Shown: in pieces, positions 28,903 to 38,296 of the stretch | Position numbering within the stretch: position 1 is the stretch's first letter | How the letters are laid out: each line of letters begins with the position of its first letter | Assembly (NCBI GenBank): GCA_017882445.1 | Contig: JADGPK010000014.1 | Coordinates: 1-59,011, forward strand | DNA length: 59,011 nucleotides | Source of the DNA: Solirubrobacteraceae bacterium | Lineage (GTDB): Bacteria > Actinomycetota > Thermoleophilia > Solirubrobacterales > Solirubrobacteraceae | Direction of reading: 5' to 3' | Notes under the pieces: generated by a model | The model's input: only the letters and a program-made list of their open reading frames with translations | Told to the model about the DNA's origin: nothing | The model's database searches: none | Program-made: the position numbers and the translations under genes

Positions 28903-29766
28903 ATGAGCGGTCTCGGCACCATCCTGACGGCGATAGTGACGCCGTTCGACGCGGATGGGAAGGTGAACGACGAGTCGTTCGTGGCCCTCATGCGCCACCT
29001 CGCCGCCAACGGCTCGGACGGCTTCGTCGTGGCCGGAACGACCGGCGAGGCCTCGACGTTGACCGATGAGGAGCAGCTCGGGCTGATCGAGCTGGCCGTC
29101 TCGGAGCGTCCGTCCGGCAAGACGATCGTCGCCGGCACGGGGACGAACGACACCCGGCAGGCCGTCTACCTGACCGAACGGGCGACCGAGCTGGGGGCCG
29201 ACGCGATGCTGTCGGTGACGCCGTACTACAACAAGCCCAGTCGCCTCGGACTCAAGCGCCACTACGAAGCGGTCGCGGCGGCCACCGACAAACCGACGCT
29301 GCTCTACAACATCCCCGGGCGCACCGCGACCAACATGGGCCCCGACCTGCTAGCCGAGCTTGCGCAGATCGAGGGAATCGTGGGCGTCAAGCAGGCGAAC
29401 GCCGCGGAGCTGCAGCCGATCGACGGCCTCGAGCTCTATGCGGGCGACGACGCCACGCTCGCGCGCACCCTCGACATGGGCGGAGCGGGCGGGATACTGG
29501 TCGCAAGCCACATAGTCGGAAACGAGATGCGTGCGATGGTCGACGAACCCGAGCGTCGCGCGGAGATCGACGCGTCGCTGCGCGACGTGTATGAGACGCT
29601 GTTCCTCACCTCCAACCCGACCTGCACCAAGGCGGCGCTGAACCTGCTCGGCCACGAAGTCGGCGGGCTGCGCCTGCCGCTGGTGGAGGCGACCGTCGAG
29701 GAGACCGCGGCCGTGCGCGCGATGCTCGAACGCCACGGCCTGCTGGCGGCGGGTGCCCCGGCGTGA
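28903..29766 (+). CDS. dapA: 4-hydroxy-tetrahydrodipicolinate synthase
   Basis: Condenses pyruvate and aspartate semialdehyde, the first committed step to diaminopimelate and lysine. A TIM barrel of 287 residues with GTTGEASTLTDEEQ, VTPYYNKPS, Tyr in LLYNIPGRT and the Schiff-base Lys in GVKQAN. In this family the Lys is often followed by Glu/Asp-Ala; here it is QANAAEL. The end overlaps the RNase J start by GTGA. Confidence 0.94.
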   Translation: MSGLGTILTAIVTPFDADGKVNDESFVALMRHLAANGSDGFVVAGTTGEASTLTDEEQLGLIELAVSERPSGKTIVAGTGTNDTRQAVYLTERATELGADAMLSVTPYYNKPSRLGLKRHYEAVAAATDKPTLLYNIPGRTATNMGPDLLAELAQIEGIVGVKQANAAELQPIDGLELYAGDDATLARTLDMGGAGGILVASHIVGNEMRAMVDEPERRAEIDASLRDVYETLFLTSNPTCTKAALNLLGHEVGGLRLPLVEATVEETAAVRAMLERHGLLAAGAPA

Positions 29767-31430
29767 GCTCATCCCTGCGCGTCCTACCCCTCGGCGGGCT
29801 GGGAGAGATAGGCAAGAACATGACGGTGCTCGAGCAGGACGGACGCATCGTGGTCGTCGACGTCGGGCTGCGCTTCCCAACTCCCGAGATGGTCGGAATC
29901 GACCTGGTCCTGCCCGACTTCGCCTATCTGCGCGAGCGTGCCGAGGACATCGAGGCGATCGTGATAACGCACGGACACGAGGATCATCTCGGCGCGCTGC
30001 CGTGGGTCCTGCGCGATCTCGGCGATCGCCTGCGGGCGCGGGTGTACGGCGGTGCGCTGACGATCGCGATGGCGCGCTCGAAGCTAGACGAGCACAAGCT
30101 GCGAGACGTCGAGCTCAACGACGTCGAGCCGGGCGAAAGCATCGAGCTCGGCCCGTTCTCGCTCGAGCTGGTGCACATGACGCACTCGATCCCCGACTCC
30201 AGCGCCGTGGCTATCGGGACCGACCTGGGCACCGTGCTGATCACCGGCGACTACAAGTTCGACCAGACCCCCGTCGACGGAGCGCCCGCCGACGTCTCGC
30301 GTCTGGCGGAGCTCGGCCGCGAAGGCGTGCTGCTGCTGTGCGGCGACTCCACGAACGTCGACCGCGAGGGCTTCTCGCCGTCGGAGTCGGTGGTCGGGCC
30401 GCACCTGGAGGAGGTCTTCTCCCGCTGCGAGGGACGGATCGTCGTGACGAGCTTCGCCTCGAACATCCACCGTGTCCAGCAGGTGGTCGACGCCGCGCAC
30501 GCGCTCGATCGCAAGGTCGCGCTGGTGGGGCGCTCGATGCGCAAGAACGTCGGCATCGGGCGCAACCTCGGCCACATCGAGATCCCCGACGGCCTGCTGG
30601 TGGGACCGCGTGAGATCAACGACTTCCCCGACGAGCGCGTCGTGATCATCTCGACCGGGTCACAGGGCGAGCCGCTCTCGGCGCTGCGCCGGATGGCATA
30701 CCGCGACCATCCCCAGGTGCAGCTCAAGGGCGGGGACACCGTCGTGTTCTCCGCCACTCCCATACCGGGCAACGAGCGCGCTGTCAACGAGACCGTCGAC
30801 CGCCTCTACCACATAGGCTGCGACGTCATCACCCCGCGCGAGGCCCCCGTGCACTCCTCCGGGCACGGCTACGCGGAGGAGGTCAAGCTGATGCTGAACC
30901 TCGTCAAGCCGCGCTACGTGATGCCCTTTCACGGCGACTTCAAGCGGCTGCGGCTGCACGCCCAGCTGGCCGAAGCCGTGGGGGTTCCTGCAGAGGACAT
31001 CTTCCAGGGCGAGAACGGGTTGCCGCTGGACATCGACTCTCGCGGCGCGCGCTTCGGCGAGCACGAGCAGTCGGGCATGATCTTCGTCGACGGGGTCGAG
31101 ATCGGCGACATGGCCGACGTCGCCCTGCGCGACCGGCGGATGCTGTCGGCCGACGGCATCTTCATCGTCGTGGTCACCATCGCCGAGCAGGACGGCAGCT
31201 CGGTCGCGGACCCGGAGGTGATCTTCCGCGGCGTGCCCTTCCTCGATCAGGCCGACGAGCTGCTCGAGGAGATCCGCGACACCGTTGAGAGCTCGCTGAC
31301 CAGGGCCGCGAGCGAGGAGATCCGCGAGGTCGACCTGCTGCAGCAGGTGCTGCACGACGACCTGGCGAAGCTAGTCTATGACCGTCTCAAGCGCCGGCCG
31401 ATGGTGCTGCCGGTCGTCGTCGAGGTCTGA
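29763..31430 (+). CDS. rnj: ribonuclease J
   Basis: A metallo-beta-lactamase/beta-CASP ribonuclease of 555 residues with 5'-3' exonuclease and endonuclease activity in mRNA and rRNA processing. Zinc motif THGHEDHLGALPW, further ligands in HSIPDSSA and GDYKFDQTP, beta-CASP core with SFASNIHRVQQ, and STGSQGEP, then HSSGHGYAEEVKLML and MPFHGDFK. The dapA-rnj order recurs in actinobacteria. Its last 60 bases overlap, on the opposite strand, the 3' end of the histidine kinase gene. Confidence 0.94.
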   Translation: MSSSLRVLPLGGLGEIGKNMTVLEQDGRIVVVDVGLRFPTPEMVGIDLVLPDFAYLRERAEDIEAIVITHGHEDHLGALPWVLRDLGDRLRARVYGGALTIAMARSKLDEHKLRDVELNDVEPGESIELGPFSLELVHMTHSIPDSSAVAIGTDLGTVLITGDYKFDQTPVDGAPADVSRLAELGREGVLLLCGDSTNVDREGFSPSESVVGPHLEEVFSRCEGRIVVTSFASNIHRVQQVVDAAHALDRKVALVGRSMRKNVGIGRNLGHIEIPDGLLVGPREINDFPDERVVIISTGSQGEPLSALRRMAYRDHPQVQLKGGDTVVFSATPIPGNERAVNETVDRLYHIGCDVITPREAPVHSSGHGYAEEVKLMLNLVKPRYVMPFHGDFKRLRLHAQLAEAVGVPAEDIFQGENGLPLDIDSRGARFGEHEQSGMIFVDGVEIGDMADVALRDRRMLSADGIFIVVVTIAEQDGSSVADPEVIFRGVPFLDQADELLEEIRDTVESSLTRAASEEIREVDLLQQVLHDDLAKLVYDRLKRRPMVLPVVVEV

Positions 31431-32798
31431 GCAGGCGGGCAGGCGCACGACGAAGCGCGCGCCGGTGCCGTGCCTCGCGCGCTCGAGCGTGACGGTGCCG
31501 CCGTGCGAGACGGCCACCGCGTGGACGATCGCGAGCCCGAGGCCGAAGGATCCGCCGATCGCGCCGTCCCGCTTCGGTGCCCCGCCCGCGCCGCGCACGA
31601 AGCGCTCAAACAGCGTCGGTCCCAGCTCGCTCGGGACACCCGGGCCGTCGTCCTCGACGACCAGCTGGACTTGCCCGTCGGTAGTGGTGCTCGTGGAGAG
31701 GCGGATCTCGGTGCCGGCCGGCGTGTGGCGCAGGGCGTTCTCCAGCAGGTTGATCGTGAGGCGGTGCAGCTCGTCGCTCGCTCCCTGGAGGATCGCGGGG
31801 TGCACATCGAGAGAGATGTCGTGCGCGTCGCTCACCGGCCCGAGCTCGGCCGCCGCCTCGACAACGATCTTCGCGAGGTCGCACCGCTCGCGCGCCACCA
31901 CGCGCGCGGCGTCCGTGCGCGCGAGCAGGAGCAGGTCGGCGACCAGTCGGCGCATGCGCTGGGAGGAGCGCAGAGCCGAACGGGCGGCCTCGCCCTGATC
32001 GCCCTCGAGGGCATCGGCGAGCAGCTCGAGGTTGGCGAGCACGCTGGTCAGCGGCGTGCGCAGCTCGTGGGAGGCGTCCGCCACGAACCGGCGCTGACGG
32101 GTAAGCATCGACTCGGTCTCCGCGCGGGCCGCGTCGAGCTCGCGGAGCATGCCCTCCAGCGTGCGGGCGAGCTCTGACACCTCGTCGTCGGCCAGCGACT
32201 GGGGGACTCCCCGGGAGGGATCGCGTGTGCGGGCGATCTCCGCGGCGGTGGAGGTGAGCGTGGCGATCGGCGCCATCGCGCGGCGCGCGAGCGCCATCCC
32301 CGCGAGCAGCGCCAACCCGCTGCCGGCGAGTACTCCGAGCAGCAGGAAGAACTCGACACGCCGGACCGTCGCCTCCGTGTCGGAGACCCGCCGGCCGTAC
32401 TGGATCCTCACGCGCCCGACCGGCTCGCCGTTCTGGGTGACCGCTCCGGTGCGGCTGAGCACGCGATAGCCGTCGATCGTGCTCGCGGCTTCCTGCGGGG
32501 GGCCGAGCGAGGGCGAGCTCGGGGGGGCCTGGGCGACGACCGTGCCGCCCAGCGTGAGGATCCTGATGACCGTGTGGTCGGCCCGGGTCGCGAAGTCGCT
32601 CAACGGCGGTTCGATCCTGAAAGGCGCGGCGTTGATTCGCAGCTGGGACGGCAGTTGGTTGGCGGTGTCGAGGACCTGGCGGTTGAAGTCGGCGCGGATG
32701 CGGTGCACGGTCAGCGAGCCGATCGCGACCGCGAAGGCGCACAGGATCACGAACGTCAAGAGCGCCGAGACGCTCGCAAGACGCACACGGATCGGCAA
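31371..32798 (-). CDS. sensor histidine kinase (HAMP type)
   Basis: An inner-membrane kinase of about 475 residues. A first membrane helix near the N-terminus (SALLTFVILCAFAVAIG), an extracellular sensor segment of about 120 residues, a second helix (FFLLLGVLAGSGLALLAG), HAMP linker, H-box FVADASHELRTPLTS, N-box INLLENALRHTP, DDGPGVP and GLGLAIVHAV. All kinase boxes are intact. The start is uncertain: TTG at 32798 gives MPIRVRLASVSALL, and no ATG or GTG lies between it and the regulator's stop. Pairs with the regulator directly upstream. The signal is unknown. Confidence 0.88.
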   Translation of the reverse strand: MPIRVRLASVSALLTFVILCAFAVAIGSLTVHRIRADFNRQVLDTANQLPSQLRINAAPFRIEPPLSDFATRADHTVIRILTLGGTVVAQAPPSSPSLGPPQEAASTIDGYRVLSRTGAVTQNGEPVGRVRIQYGRRVSDTEATVRRVEFFLLLGVLAGSGLALLAGMALARRAMAPIATLTSTAAEIARTRDPSRGVPQSLADDEVSELARTLEGMLRELDAARAETESMLTRQRRFVADASHELRTPLTSVLANLELLADALEGDQGEAARSALRSSQRMRRLVADLLLLARTDAARVVARERCDLAKIVVEAAAELGPVSDAHDISLDVHPAILQGASDELHRLTINLLENALRHTPAGTEIRLSTSTTTDGQVQLVVEDDGPGVPSELGPTLFERFVRGAGGAPKRDGAIGGSFGLGLAIVHAVAVSHGGTVTLERARHGTGARFVVRLPACSDLDDDRQHHRPALETVID

Positions 32799-32853
32799 CC
32801 TGTCGAAGTCGGCGGACAGGCGCGAGGCGGCGCGCCGCAGGGGACGCAGGGAG

Positions 32854-33543
32854 CTACGCGCGAAGGACGTAGCCGGCTCCCCTGATCGTGTGCAGGAGGC
32901 GGTGGTCCCCCTCCGCCTCGAGCTTGCGACGGAGGTTGGAGACGAACACCTCGATCGTGTTCGTCGTGGAGAAGGGGTCATATCCCCACACCTCGTCGAG
33001 CAGGCGCTGGCGCGAGATGACGATGCGCTCGTTGCGCATCAGGTACTCGAGCAGCTCGAACTCGCGCTGGGTCAGGTCTATCGTCCGAGCTCCGCGCACG
33101 ACTTCGTGGGTGTCGGCGTTCAACGACAGGTCGCCGACGCGCAGCGGCGCCGAACCGCGAGGGGGGCGTCGGCGAAGCAGCGCCCGCATGCGCGCCAGCA
33201 GCTCCTGGCGCTCGAACGGCTTGACCAGGTAGTCGTCCGCGCCCGCGTCCAGACCCTCGACCCGCGACTCGAGCGCGTCGCGCGCCGTGAGGATCAGGAT
33301 CGGGACGTCCTCGTCGGCGCGAAGCGCCCGGGCGACCTCCACACCGTCGAGCTTGGGCAGCCCGAGGTCGAGGATCACCAGATCGGGCGCGAACTCCCGG
33401 CTCTGCTCGAGTGCATCGTGGCCGTCGGCGGCGGTGCGCACCTCATATCCCTCCATGCGCAGCGAGCGCTGGAGCGCTTGGGCGATGTCCTCGTCGTCCT
33501 CTACCACCAGGACGCGCGGGGCGCGGGAGAAGTCGTTCATCAT
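32854..33543 (-). CDS. OmpR/PhoB-family response regulator
   Basis: A protein of 229 residues. The receiver domain has the acidic pair in VVEDDEDIAQ, phospho-acceptor Asp in LVILDLGLPKLDG, Thr in ILTAR and Lys in LVKPFERQEL. The C-terminal winged helix shows LTQREFELLEYLM and VSNLRRKLEAEG. The family acts as a dimer on direct repeats. Start at ATG 33543 or the adjacent ATG 33540. First gene of the two-component operon, divergent from ftsK. Confidence 0.93.
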   Translation of the reverse strand: MMNDFSRAPRVLVVEDDEDIAQALQRSLRMEGYEVRTAADGHDALEQSREFAPDLVILDLGLPKLDGVEVARALRADEDVPILILTARDALESRVEGLDAGADDYLVKPFERQELLARMRALLRRRPPRGSAPLRVGDLSLNADTHEVVRGARTIDLTQREFELLEYLMRNERIVISRQRLLDEVWGYDPFSTTNTIEVFVSNLRRKLEAEGDHRLLHTIRGAGYVLRA

Positions 33544-33549
33544 CTTTAT

Positions 33550-33577
33550 GTAACCGCGGGGTGTAAAGCGATGGTAA
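33550..33577 (-). promoter_or_regulatory. three TTAC direct repeats between the regulator gene and ftsK
   Basis: On the minus strand TTAC occurs at 33574-33577, 33563-33566 and 33550-33553, spaced 11 and 13 bases, immediately before the regulator start. Direct repeats about one helical turn apart are typical OmpR-family sites, so autoregulation is plausible. The gap 33544-33623 holds no other clear signal. Confidence 0.3.
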
Positions 33578-33623
33578 GGCCCACGGGGAGGTTCCGGGCG
33601 GCCGGCGTCGAAGTTGCGCTCAC

Positions 33624-36134
33624 ATGGCCAGCACTCGCAAACGCGCGCGCGCACGCAGCTCCGCCTCGCGTCGGCGAGCGCCGGGCGCCCGCACCCGACC
33701 TCGACGCAGGCCGAGCCGCGCCGCCGGAATCGGCTCTCTGTTGCCGCGGGGCCTGCCGCGCCCGCCGGTGCTCAATCAGCGCCAGCGGGACGTGCTCGGC
33801 CTCGCGTTGGTGGCCGGCGGGGTGTTCATGGGATTCGTGCTCTACGGATCTGGAGGCCCTCCCGCCCCCGGAGGACGCGCCGGACATGCCATCGCCGTCG
33901 CCCTGGGCTGGGCGCTCGGCAGGGCCCGCGTGTTCGCTCCGGTGGCGCTCGTCATCTGCGGAGGAGTCCTCCTGCTGCGTCCCGTCCTGCCGGCCGTTCG
34001 ACCGCTTCGCGCGGGAGCGATCTGCCTGTTCGCCTCCGTCACGCTCGCCCTCTCCGCGGGCACCCTCGGCCTCAGCTCGGGCTCCGGTCGCGGTGCGCGA
34101 GCCTGGACCTCCGCGCATCTGCAGGCCCACGGGGGTGTCGCGGGACAGGCCCTCTACGAGGCGGCGCACCGTCTCGTGCAGAACGTGGGCGTGAACATCC
34201 TCGTCGTCTTCCTCCTGCTCGCTGGCGTCATCCTGCTCACGGGGGCTTCGCTTGCGAGTGTGCTGCGTGCGACCGGGAGCGGCCTGATCGACTCGACTCA
34301 GATGTTGCGCAGGCTCGGCGAGCGCGAGTCTGCGGCACGTCTCAGACGGGGACCGCCACGTGCGCCCGAGGGCATGGACGACGACCGCGACGCTCCGGCC
34401 TCGATGCACCCCCCGGAGCCCGGCCCACAGGAGCTGATCGTGCGCGCGACCCATGTCGAGGCGCCGTCGCGCGACTGGCGCGACCAGGACGACTCGGAGA
34501 CCGACTCAGACGGCTCGGACGAGCGCCGCGGCGCTGAGCAGCACGACGGGATGCAACACGCGCGGGACGTCGAAGAGGAGGCCGAGGAGATCTCCGGCGT
34601 CGCCCGAGCCGACCCTGCAGCGCTCACCCCCCGGGGCCGGCTGCGCGGCGCCGTGACCGACGACCCCGACTTCATCTGGGAGCGCCCGGACGCGGCGAGG
34701 CTGCTGATGCGCTCGACCAGCGAGCAGACGCGCCCGGACACCGCCGGCCAGGAGCGCATCGCGGTGAGCCTCGTCGAGGCGCTCGGGCACTTCGGCGTGC
34801 AGGCGAAGGTGATCGGCACGGTCGCCGGCCCGCACATCACCCGCTATGAGCTGAGACTCGCCCCGGGGACCAAGGTGGGCAAGGTGGCTCAGCTGAAGGA
34901 CGATCTCGCCTACGCGCTGGCCGCCACCGACATCCGCATCCTCGCTCCGATCCCCGGCAAGCAGGCGGTGGGGGTGGAGGTCCCCAACGCCCACCGACGG
35001 ATCGTCAAACTGGGCGACGTCTTCCAGGAGCCGCCGAAGGACTGGTCGCCGCTGACGGTATGGCTGGGCAAGGACGTCGCCGGCAAGGCGATCGGCGCAG
35101 ACCTCACGAAGATGCCACACCTGCTCGTGGCCGGCACGACCGGCGCCGGCAAGTCGGGCGCGATCAACGCGATGCTCTCGAGCGTGCTTCTCCGCGCCAC
35201 GCCGCACGATGTGCGGCTGGTGCTGGTCGATCCAAAGCAGGTCGAGCTCAACCACTACGAGTCGATCCCGCATCTGCTGACACCCGTCATAACGAGCCCG
35301 CGGATGGCTGCCAACGCGCTGCAGAATCTCGTCAAGGAGATGGAGCAGCGCTACGGGATCATGTCGCTCTCGCGGACCCGCAGCCTGATCGAGCTGAACC
35401 GCTCGCGGGCGAAGCGAGGCGAAGCGCCGCTGCCTTACATCCTGTGCGTGATCGACGAGCTCGCGGACCTGATGATGGTGGCGCCCGCCGACGTAGAGGA
35501 CTCGATCATTCGCCTGGCGCAGAAGGCCCGCGCGGTGGGCATCCATCTCGTGCTGGCCACGCAGAGCCCACGAGTCGACGTGATCACGGGGATGATCAAG
35601 GCGAACGTGCCGTCGCGGATCGCCTTCGCCGTCTCCTCCCAGACCGACTCGCGCGTGATCCTCGACCAGAACGGAGCCGAGTCGCTGCTCGGACAGGGCG
35701 ACATGCTCTTCAGCCCGGTCGGCAGCAATCGCCTGCAGCGCATCCAGGGCGCCTACATCGACGAGGCCCAGATCGCCAAGCTGACCGACCTCTGGCGCCG
35801 CCAGGGGGAGCCGGAATTGCGCGAAGAGCTGCTCGAGCACGTCGAGCCGGAGGCGCCCGAGGGGGGAGCAGAGGAGTTCGACCCCGACGAGGATCCCCTG
35901 CTGAGAGACGCGATAACGCTGGTGGCCGAGATGCAGACAGCGTCGACATCGATGCTCCAGCGGCGGCTGCGACTGGGATACACGCGCGCCGGGCGGATGA
36001 TCGACATGCTCGAGCGACGCGGTGTCATCTCGGGCTATGAAGGGTCCAAGCCGAGGCAGGTGCTGATCGCGGAGGCCGACGTACCGCGGGTGCTCGCCGC
36101 GTTGGGCGAGTCCGCCGGCGCGCTCAGCGACTAG
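33624..36134 (+). CDS. ftsK: DNA translocase FtsK/SpoIIIE
   Basis: A septum-located motor that pumps chromosome DNA at division. A protein of 836 residues: very basic first 45 residues, about four membrane helices between 60 and 215, an acidic disordered linker to about 340, alpha/beta motor domain (Walker A GTTGAGKSGAINAM, Walker B ILCVIDELADLM, RFK-like DTRIL region), and a C-terminal gamma winged helix (AEMQTASTSMLQRRLRLGYTRAGRMID, split: STSMLQRRLRLGY, RAGRMID) that reads orienting sequences. Normal for the family. ATG at 33624. Confidence 0.93.
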   Translation: MASTRKRARARSSASRRRAPGARTRPRRRPSRAAGIGSLLPRGLPRPPVLNQRQRDVLGLALVAGGVFMGFVLYGSGGPPAPGGRAGHAIAVALGWALGRARVFAPVALVICGGVLLLRPVLPAVRPLRAGAICLFASVTLALSAGTLGLSSGSGRGARAWTSAHLQAHGGVAGQALYEAAHRLVQNVGVNILVVFLLLAGVILLTGASLASVLRATGSGLIDSTQMLRRLGERESAARLRRGPPRAPEGMDDDRDAPASMHPPEPGPQELIVRATHVEAPSRDWRDQDDSETDSDGSDERRGAEQHDGMQHARDVEEEAEEISGVARADPAALTPRGRLRGAVTDDPDFIWERPDAARLLMRSTSEQTRPDTAGQERIAVSLVEALGHFGVQAKVIGTVAGPHITRYELRLAPGTKVGKVAQLKDDLAYALAATDIRILAPIPGKQAVGVEVPNAHRRIVKLGDVFQEPPKDWSPLTVWLGKDVAGKAIGADLTKMPHLLVAGTTGAGKSGAINAMLSSVLLRATPHDVRLVLVDPKQVELNHYESIPHLLTPVITSPRMAANALQNLVKEMEQRYGIMSLSRTRSLIELNRSRAKRGEAPLPYILCVIDELADLMMVAPADVEDSIIRLAQKARAVGIHLVLATQSPRVDVITGMIKANVPSRIAFAVSSQTDSRVILDQNGAESLLGQGDMLFSPVGSNRLQRIQGAYIDEAQIAKLTDLWRRQGEPELREELLEHVEPEAPEGGAEEFDPDEDPLLRDAITLVAEMQTASTSMLQRRLRLGYTRAGRMIDMLERRGVISGYEGSKPRQVLIAEADVPRVLAALGESAGALSD

Positions 36135-36137
36135 CCT
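36132..36137 (+). promoter_or_regulatory. -10-like box before rodZ-like gene
   Basis: TAGCCT, overlapping the ftsK stop codon, ends 10 bases before the ATG at 36148. No Shine-Dalgarno. Candidate leaderless promoter. Confidence 0.3.
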
Positions 36138-36147
36138 GTCACCCTGG

Positions 36148-36933
36148 ATGCCCGAGATCGGAGCAACGCTACGCGAGGCACGCATGCGTGCGCGCATAGA
36201 CGTGTCCGAGATCGAGGCCACGACCAAGATCCGCGCGAAGTACCTTCGCGCGCTCGAGAACGAAGAGTGGAGCCTCCTGCCGGGGCCCACGTTCATCAAG
36301 AGCTTCCTGCGCACATACGCCCAGGCGCTCGGGCTCGACGGCAAGTCGCTCGTGGAGGAGTACCGCCTGCATCACGAGCGCCCGAGCGACACGATGCTCG
36401 AGCCGATCGTCTCCACACCGCAGCGCAACCGCAACAGGACCCCCGGGACCGGGCCCTCGCCCGGCTACATGGCGGCCGTCGGCGCCATCGGCGTGGTGAT
36501 CGTCCTGCTGATAGTCCTGCTGGTGAGCGGGGGCGGCTCGTCCCCCCGCACGAGCGGTTCCACGAGCACGCGGACGCGCACTCAGGCGTCGAGCACCGCC
36601 CACCGCACCCACACGGCGCCGGCCGTCACTAGCCCGATCGCCTCGACGGGGATCGTCGAACTTTCGCTGAGGCCGAGCGGCGTGATCTTCGTCTGCCTGA
36701 TCGGAGACGGTGGACGCCGGCTGATACCCGGAGTCACCCTGCAACCAGGCGAACGCACGCCCACCTACCGGGCCAGGCACTTCGTGATCAACCTCGGCAA
36801 CAATGCGGTGACGATGTATATCGACGGCAGGGCGCGCACCGTGGCGGCCTCCAGCCAGGCGATCGGCTACTCGATCACCAAGGCGCGCGGCCGCCAGCCC
36901 CTGCCCGTCGGTCAGCTGCCGACCTGCAAGTGA
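36148..36933 (+). CDS. RodZ-like membrane protein with HTH domain
   Basis: A protein of 261 residues. N-terminal Cro-like helix-turn-helix ([20 protein letters not shown]...[11 protein letters not shown], with segment [13 protein letters not shown] typical of RodZ), one membrane helix near 108-130 ([18 protein letters not shown]), a Thr/Ser-rich linker, and an extracytoplasmic DUF4115-like beta domain. In rod-shaped bacteria RodZ links MreB to the wall machinery; in actinobacteria its role is less clear. It sits between ftsK and cinA, an arrangement common among Gram-positives. Confidence 0.85.
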   Translation: MPEIGATLREARMRARIDVSEIEATTKIRAKYLRALENEEWSLLPGPTFIKSFLRTYAQALGLDGKSLVEEYRLHHERPSDTMLEPIVSTPQRNRNRTPGTGPSPGYMAAVGAIGVVIVLLIVLLVSGGGSSPRTSGSTSTRTRTQASSTAHRTHTAPAVTSPIASTGIVELSLRPSGVIFVCLIGDGGRRLIPGVTLQPGERTPTYRARHFVINLGNNAVTMYIDGRARTVAASSQAIGYSITKARGRQPLPVGQLPTCK

Positions 36934-36940
36934 GCCCGCG

Positions 36941-38227
36941 GTGAGCGCCCGCGCCGGGATCGTCGTGACCGGCACCGAGGTGCTGACCGGCAGGGTGAGC
37001 GATCGCAACGGACCCTGGCTGGCCGAACGCCTGCGCGAGCTGGGGGTCGACATCGCCTACACCACGATCGTGGGCGACCGTCCCGAGGACATGCACGCGG
37101 CGCTGCGGTTCATGGCTGATCGCGGCATGGACGTCATCCTGACGAGCGGCGGGCTCGGCCCGACCGCGGACGACCTCACGGCCGAGGTGGTGGGGCGCTT
37201 TCAAGCGCGGCCCATGGAGCTCGACGAGGCCCTCGAGCGACGCATCGCCGAGATCCTGCGGCCGCTGGCGAAACGGTGGCCAAATCTCGACATGGACGCG
37301 ATGCGCGCCGGAAACCGCAAGCAGGCGACGATCCCCCTGGGGTCGACCGTGCTCGCACCGGTGGGGACGGCGCCCGGACTGATCGTGCCGCCGCTAGAGC
37401 CCGGCGGTGGCCCGACCGTCGTCGTGCTCCCGGGCCCGCCGCGGGAGCTGCAGCCGATGTGGGGCGCCGCCGTGCAGACCGACGCGCTGCGCTCGGCGCT
37501 CGTGGGGGCCACGGTCTATGAGCAACGCACGCTGCGCCTGTTCGGCATCCCCGAGTCGGAGATCGCAGAGACGCTGCGGGTGGCCGAGCGCGCGGGGATC
37601 GAGCTCGGCAAGCTGGAGATCACCACCTGCTTGAAACGGGGCGAGGTCGAGGTCGTGACCCGCTACGAGCCGGCTGCGCGGGAGGTCTATGAGGCCTTTG
37701 CGCGAGTGGTGGGCGGGCGCCACGCCGACACGCTGTTCTCCGAGGACGGCAGCACCGTCGACGAGCAGGTGGCCGCGTCGCTGCGCAAGGCCGGATGGAA
37801 GATCGCCACGGCGGAGTCGTGCACCGGCGGTCTGCTGGCTTGCAGGCTGACCGAGCCGGCTGGCGCCTCCGACTATGTGAACGGCGGGATAGTGGCGTAT
37901 GACAACGAGGTCAAGATCTCCCAGGCCGGTGTCGCACGCGAGCTCATCGAACGGCACGGAGCCGTCTCGGCTGAGGTCGCCGAGGCGCTCGCCGAGGGAG
38001 CCCGCTTGCGTCTGGGCGCGGACGTGGGCGTCGGGATCACGGGCGTGGCCGGGCCGGGTGGCGGCAGCGAGGATAAGCCCGTGGGCCTCGTCTGGCTGAG
38101 CGTGGGGATCGCCGGTCGAGACCCGCTCACGCACTCGGTCAACCTTCCCGGCGCAAGGGCCGACGTGCGCGACAGGGCGACAACGGTCGCCATGCACCTC
38201 GTCCGCCGCGCTCTCGGCGAGCGCTGA
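36941..38227 (+). CDS. cinA: CinA-family nicotinamide-nucleotide amidohydrolase
   Basis: A protein of 428 residues. N-terminal MoaB/MogA-like domain ([41 protein letters not shown]), central KH-like segment, and C-terminal PncC-type NMN deamidase domain ([34 protein letters not shown]). Recycles NMN to NaMN in NAD metabolism. Both domains look complete. GTG at 36941. cinA near recA is a widespread link; here thpR and a secreted-protein gene lie between. Confidence 0.92.
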   Translation: MSARAGIVVTGTEVLTGRVSDRNGPWLAERLRELGVDIAYTTIVGDRPEDMHAALRFMADRGMDVILTSGGLGPTADDLTAEVVGRFQARPMELDEALERRIAEILRPLAKRWPNLDMDAMRAGNRKQATIPLGSTVLAPVGTAPGLIVPPLEPGGGPTVVVLPGPPRELQPMWGAAVQTDALRSALVGATVYEQRTLRLFGIPESEIAETLRVAERAGIELGKLEITTCLKRGEVEVVTRYEPAAREVYEAFARVVGGRHADTLFSEDGSTVDEQVAASLRKAGWKIATAESCTGGLLACRLTEPAGASDYVNGGIVAYDNEVKISQAGVARELIERHGAVSAEVAEALAEGARLRLGADVGVGITGVAGPGGGSEDKPVGLVWLSVGIAGRDPLTHSVNLPGARADVRDRATTVAMHLVRRALGER

Positions 38228-38257
38228 GCGACCGCTGGGCGGGCTCGGCGGTCGGGC

Positions 38258-38285
38258 TGTGATCTGGCTCACCCACCGCTAGCAT
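38258..38285 (+). promoter_or_regulatory. thpR promoter region with CRP-like site
   Basis: TGTGA-TCTGGC-TCACC (38258-38273) matches the CRP/GlxR consensus TGTGA-N6-TCACA at 9 of 10 positions. TAGCAT (38280-38285) is a possible -10, 11 bases before the ATG, so the site would cover the -35 region. One site of this length can occur by chance. Confidence 0.35.
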
Positions 38286-38296
38286 CGCCTGCGGGA

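Noticed and set aside
32799-32981. Long N-terminus for the histidine kinase
   Set aside because: It would overlap the response regulator by about 130 bases and adds a Ser/Arg-rich non-domain.
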